This document shows positions 5,753-8,466 of a DNA stretch of 8,466 nucleotides, piece after piece. The stretch's first letter is position 1, and every line of letters begins with the position of its first letter. Position numbers and translations under genes: made by a program. The notes below the pieces were generated by a model, which saw nothing but the letters and a program-made list of their open reading frames with translations, searched no databases and had not been told where the DNA came from. Source of the stretch: an uncultured Burkholderiales bacterium (GTDB taxonomy: Bacteria; Pseudomonadota; Gammaproteobacteria; Burkholderiales; Burkholderiaceae_C); the NCBI GenBank assembly GCA_903887655.1, contig CAISQQ010000005.1, forward strand, positions 1-8,466. The letters are read 5' to 3'.

Positions 5753-7144
5753 TCATTGGGTGATGAATGAACAGCGCGAGGTGCTCACCGCTTGGGCCTG
5801 AGGCTTACAGTCACCGTCGTAGACCACAATTTTGCCAGCACTGTTGCGAATGACTTGCAAACTGATGCCGTCCCCATACGTGGCGGCCAAGGTCATGGAG
5901 GGCAAGGTCTCCACCCAGGTGCTCTCGGAAATCCTGGCCACGCGCATTTGGGTGTGGGCGGGGTCTTGCAAATTCAAGAAGAAAAACCCAGGCTCATAAA
6001 ACACATCGGTGCTCTCCATGGTGGTGATGGGAAAGCCTTGAGCGTAGCCACTGTTGCTGTAAAAGAAGGTGCCAGCTTGGGGGCTCAAGGTCACGGTGGT
6101 GTCGGCCGAGCCCTTGATCCACAACGTGGGCAGACCATTGCCCTTGGTCCCCACATTGTTGTTGATTAACCCGCCCATCAAAATCAAATCCAAACGCTTG
6201 GCAGCACCGGGGTAGGGGATGATTTGTACCCCATGCAGTTGAGTGGGCAGCATGGGATTGCTCGCGCTGTCGATGATGCGGTCGGTGACTTGGACAAAGG
6301 ACACATCGCTGCTCACCGCACTCTTTTGCGCCATGAGCACAATGGCGGGCTGGTTGGGGTCGGCCACCACCAAATCCATCAAGCCGTCGCCATTCAAGTC
6401 GGCCGCTGCCGCTTGCTCGGCCTTGAATTGGTAATTGATCATGGCCGGATTGTGCAAAAACACCTTTTGGTAGACCCCCGTGGCGTCGTTGCTCAAATAA
6501 AGGATTTGCGCCTCTTTTCCATTGTTGGGGGTGCCCTTGCAGGTGACCAAGACATCATGCCGATGGTCCCCATTGAAGTCTGCCGTGATGGCAAACGTAG
6601 CCGTTTGGCAGCCGCTCATGTCTTTCAAAATGCTGCTGGTTTTGTCTACCCACACGCCGGCTTGGTTTTGAAAGAAGTGGGCCGAACCCAACCCACCTGG
6701 GTTGTTGACCATGACAAACGCAGAATAATGCCCCACACCTTCACGAAAGTAGTCGCCAAAGGTGACCGCATTTCGGCTGTCTGCATCGAGGATCTTGAGC
6801 CCCAACAGATTGGAGGAAAACACCGCTGTCGAGGCCATGGCCCGGGCATCTTGTTTGTATTCGTAGGAGGTTGAAAACACACTCGAGGGTGGTGCGGGCG
6901 GTAGCGGTGTGGGTGTTGGCACTGGGGGGTCGATGGGCGCGGGCGCGGGCGCAGGTGTTGAGGGCTCACTGCCCTTGCCCGATCCACAAGCACTCAAGAA
7001 CCCCGAGGCGATCACGATGGCCACAACACCAAGCACCCAAACAACACCCCGAGCACGCCCAACCCCCGCGAGGCGCAAGACCTCCTGACGGAGCTTGGAG
7101 CCGTAAAAGGCCGAAATCGATGGAGGGGAGGTGTTCATCCACAT
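5753..7144 (-). CDS. Lipoprotein with FG-GAP/VCBS-type repeats
   Basis: The product has 463 residues if the ATG at 7144 is used. An ATG two codons on (7138) and a TTG at 7177 are alternatives, and none has a good ribosome site. Layout: a long basic N-terminal region (1-33), a hydrophobic stretch VVWVLGVVAIVIASGF (34-49), lipobox LSAC with Cys53, a Pro/Ala/Thr linker (60-87), then a globular part. Two calcium-loop motifs, DFNGDHRHD (189-197) and DLNGDGLMD (249-257), are typical of FG-GAP/VCBS beta-propeller blades. RLDLILMGG and YDGDC further on look like decayed blades. It is thus probably a membrane-anchored protein with a propeller domain for binding or adhesion, a role known for such folds but not shown here. 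The n-region of over 30 residues is unusual for a lipoprotein. Cys180, Cys202 and two Cys near the C-terminus may form disulfides. The gene converges with the kinase gene, 96 bp apart, without a clear terminator. Confidence 0.75.
   Translation of the reverse strand: MWMNTSPPSISAFYGSKLRQEVLRLAGVGRARGVVWVLGVVAIVIASGFLSACGSGKGSEPSTPAPAPAPIDPPVPTPTPLPPAPPSSVFSTSYEYKQDARAMASTAVFSSNLLGLKILDADSRNAVTFGDYFREGVGHYSAFVMVNNPGGLGSAHFFQNQAGVWVDKTSSILKDMSGCQTATFAITADFNGDHRHDVLVTCKGTPNNGKEAQILYLSNDATGVYQKVFLHNPAMINYQFKAEQAAAADLNGDGLMDLVVADPNQPAIVLMAQKSAVSSDVSFVQVTDRIIDSASNPMLPTQLHGVQIIPYPGAAKRLDLILMGGLINNNVGTKGNGLPTLWIKGSADTTVTLSPQAGTFFYSNSGYAQGFPITTMESTDVFYEPGFFFLNLQDPAHTQMRVARISESTWVETLPSMTLAATYGDGISLQVIRNSAGKIVVYDGDCKPQAQAVSTSRCSFITQ
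6935..6952. repeat. Hexamer GGGCGC, three tandem copies in the Pro/Ala linker
   Basis: Three perfect GGGCGC units encode alternating Ala-Pro pairs in the linker behind the lipobox. Because the unit is a multiple of three, gain or loss of copies changes linker length without a frameshift. Confidence 0.7.
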
Positions 7145-7257
7145 ACGAGGTTTTGGTTCCAATTTAATCAAGGCCAAACACGGCCGCGAGCATCAAGGCG
7201 CTCATCCAACCCCAAGGGATGAAGGGGCTCGGCCGCACAAAACCCACAAAATCAGTG

Positions 7258-7277
7258 CACTTTCAGTTACACTTTCA
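7258..7277. promoter_or_regulatory. Direct repeat CACTTTCA, 12-bp period
   Basis: CACTTTCA occurs at 7258-7265 and again at 7270-7277, on the minus strand TGAAAGTG twice. A spacing of about one helical turn places both copies on the same face of the DNA, as in sites for response regulators. It lies about 115 bp upstream of the lipoprotein ATG and 125 bp upstream of the secreted-protein ATG. Which regulator might bind is unknown. Confidence 0.35.
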
Positions 7278-7309
7278 TCCAAATGCGTGCGCTCCAGGGT
7301 CGGCAAGCT

Positions 7310-7327
7310 TCATGCAAGCTTGCATGA
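7310..7327. promoter_or_regulatory. 18-bp perfect palindrome, likely operator
   Basis: TCATGCAAGCTTGCATGA is identical to its reverse complement. Seven bases of its core (GCAAGCTT) also occur as a complete 8-bp copy directly to the left (7303-7310, sharing one base). It lies in the divergent region between the lipoprotein and the secreted-protein genes, 74 bp before the ATG at 7402. A site with no central spacer and no T run suggests binding by a dimeric repressor or activator and not a terminator. Confidence 0.55.
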
Positions 7328-7401
7328 CGGGCCTGCCCCCCAGTGAGCCTGTCCCTATCAGCCATCATTGTATCGACTCCAAGTCCTAAAATCATGAGCC
7401 T

Positions 7402-8118
7402 ATGCGTCACCTTTTAATAGCCTTTTGCTTGTGGTCAATGTTGGCGCTCTTGCCAAGCTGGGCGCAAGATCGCCCTGTGCCTCAGTTCAAGCCTTATCCG
7501 AGCAGCAAGTCGCCAGAGCGCGACACCAGCGCCAGCACTTCCGCCCAGGCGAGCAGTTCGACCCACTCCACCAGTCCCAATTCATGGGAAACGCGCGACC
7601 ACAGCAGTGACAACGCCAAGCCCTTTGGCGTGGCCCCTGTGGAGTCCTTGAAAGCACACCCCCCCACATCGGGCAAGGAGCCCATGCTGCTGCTCGACAA
7701 GAAGAACAAACCCATCACGCAAGCCATCCATGAGTCCGACCGGCTCACCTTCTTTGATTGCAAAGGCGTGCTGGCACCTTGGTTTCAAGAGTTGGTGACC
7801 GCGGAGATGAACTATTTCAGCGAATTGGTGGAATTTCCCTTGATCAATGGATCACAGTGTGTGGTGACCATGGGGACTCCCAAGAGCTTGACGCCCGGGC
7901 GCCTGAGCGTGCAGATGTACCTCACCAACAAGGACCTCAACAACTGCATGATGGACAGCGCATGCTTTGTCTTTCGAAGTGTCAACCTGATCCCCAAAAA
8001 TGGGGGTGTCTATCGCTCCTACTTCCTGTCAGACATGTTTCGCAAAGTTGTCGCCCAGCAATGCGTGACTCCCAAGGGCAAACTCTACTCCAACACGACT
8101 TGCTACTCGGTGGATTGA
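7402..8118 (+). CDS. Secreted six-cysteine protein of unknown family
   Basis: The product has 238 residues. MRHLLIAFCLWSMLALLPSWA is a Sec signal peptide, with cleavage expected after Ala21 (PSWA before QD). Residues 22-95 are a low-complexity linker rich in Ser, Thr, Pro and Ala, as in proteins that extend from or move along the cell surface. The globular part (about 96-238) carries six cysteines (120, 153, 182, 188, 221, 234), an even number that fits three disulfides made in the periplasm. Recognisable segments include LTFFDCKGVLAPWFQELV, SVQMYLTNKDLNNCMMDSAC and YRSYFLSDMFRKVV. I recognise no family and no catalytic motif. The ATG has no real Shine-Dalgarno sequence. An overlapping ATG at 7394 is out of frame. 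The gene diverges from the FG-GAP lipoprotein and precedes another exported-protein gene on the same strand by 187 bp. Confidence 0.8.
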   Translation: MRHLLIAFCLWSMLALLPSWAQDRPVPQFKPYPSSKSPERDTSASTSAQASSSTHSTSPNSWETRDHSSDNAKPFGVAPVESLKAHPPTSGKEPMLLLDKKNKPITQAIHESDRLTFFDCKGVLAPWFQELVTAEMNYFSELVEFPLINGSQCVVTMGTPKSLTPGRLSVQMYLTNKDLNNCMMDSACFVFRSVNLIPKNGGVYRSYFLSDMFRKVVAQQCVTPKGKLYSNTTCYSVD

Positions 8119-8188
8119 CCCCTTTGGAGCCGACTTGGCAAGGCTCGCCCAGAGGCAACTCACTGGTCTTGAGGTCGACCCCTTTGTG

Positions 8189-8255
8189 CGGATTGTCCGG
8201 ATTGTGGGGGTGTGGGGCTTATGGCCACAGCTCACCCTCAAGAACTCAAGCCCCA
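8189..8255. other. Short direct and inverted repeats in the last intergenic gap
   Basis: CGGATTGT is repeated at 8189-8196 and 8198-8205. TGGGGCTT (8213-8220) and AAGCCCCA (8248-8255) form a perfect 8-bp inverted repeat with a 27-base loop. No T run follows, so it is a poor terminator. It might be a leader structure of the gene at 8306. The remainder of the gap holds nothing I can name. Confidence 0.3.
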
Positions 8256-8305
8256 TTCAAGTCTTGGCCTCTCGGGTCGATTCCCCTACTCAACACCTTT
8301 GACCT

Positions 8306-8466
8306 ATGAACACCACACCTTGCTTTTTAACCAAGCTCTTGCTGCCCACCACCGTTTGGCTCGCACTCAGTTGCACCTTGAGTCTGGGCGTGAGCTCGGG
8401 CCTCTTGTTGAGCACGAGTGCCTTGGCGCATGAGAAAAAAGAAGAAAAGAAAGAAGAAAAAAAGGA
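8306..8466 (+). CDS. Exported protein with Lys/Glu-rich mature start (runs off right edge)
   Basis: From the ATG at 8306 the frame stays open for 53 codons to the edge. It starts MNTTPCFLTKLLLPTTVWLAL, continues with a hydrophobic and Ser-rich stretch and ends in STSALA before HEKKEEKKEEKK. This is a signal peptide with signal peptidase I cleavage expected after Ala41 (ALA-HE). It is rather long, and a second in-frame start is not evident. The mature protein begins with alternating Lys and Glu pairs, encoded by an almost pure purine run (8433 to the end). Such a stretch would be a flexible or single-helix charged segment. The rest lies outside the window, so no function can be given. It follows the six-cysteine protein on the same strand and may be co-transcribed with it. 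Confidence 0.62.
   Translation, partial: MNTTPCFLTKLLLPTTVWLALSCTLSLGVSSGLLLSTSALAHEKKEEKKEEKK

Noticed and set aside
6224..6874. 216-codon plus-strand open frame antisense to the lipoprotein
   Set aside because: The minus strand shows a lipobox, linker and calcium loops. The plus-strand translation shows nothing recognisable.
7387..7392. TAAAAT as -10 element of the secreted-protein gene
   Set aside because: It would give a leader of only about 3 nt, and no -35 hexamer lies at a fitting distance. A leaderless transcript is possible but not supported.
7758..8309. 183-codon plus-strand open frame overlapping the secreted six-cysteine protein
   Set aside because: It is in another frame of a gene with a clear signal peptide and paired cysteines, and its translation is Arg/Gln-rich without structure.

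Overview
The window looks like chromosomal DNA of a Burkholderiales betaproteobacterium, probably Comamonadaceae. This is inferred from protein character (a PaaH/PaaC-type 3-hydroxyacyl-CoA dehydrogenase with a duplicated C-terminal domain, an ACAD10/11-type phosphotransferase, a YiiM-like MOSC protein) and from moderately GC-rich, tightly packed genes with weak ribosome binding sites. I see no rRNA, tRNA, CRISPR array, transposase or phage gene.

Layout, left to right. (1) A minus-strand gene for an exported protein starts at 120 and runs off the left edge. (2) A 302-bp divergent region holds a perfect FNR/ANR-type site (283-296), a second imperfect one (351-364) and a possible -10 element. 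It precedes a plus-strand gene (423-944) for a glycine-rich membrane protein of the DUF1269/general-stress type. (3) Converging on it is a minus-strand YiiM-like MOSC gene (1050-1664) with a clear AGGAG site. It diverges from a small gamma-glutamylcyclotransferase-like gene (1960-2394), which is followed by a 77-codon hypothetical gene (2493-2726) and a possible intrinsic terminator. (4) A catabolic pair follows: a 508-residue 3-hydroxyacyl-CoA dehydrogenase (2829-4355) and an APH-fold acyl-CoA-type kinase (4547-5656). The 191 bp between them hold three short tandem repeats: a degenerate heptamer run, four perfect 14-bp copies and an 11-bp doublet. (5) A surface/periplasm region comes last: a minus-strand FG-GAP/VCBS lipoprotein (5753-7144), a 257-bp divergent region with an 18-bp perfect palindrome and a 12-bp-period direct repeat, a plus-strand secreted six-cysteine protein of unknown family (7402-8118), and the start of another exported protein whose mature end is Lys/Glu-rich (8306 to the right edge).

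How they may work together. The dehydrogenase and kinase probably both act on CoA-linked hydroxy acids in beta-oxidation-like catabolism. The membrane protein at 423-944 is probably induced when oxygen is low. The lipoprotein and the cysteine-rich secreted protein share one control region and are the best candidates for an undescribed cell-surface pair, but nothing in the sequence shows their function. I found no clear multi-gene defence or mobile system.
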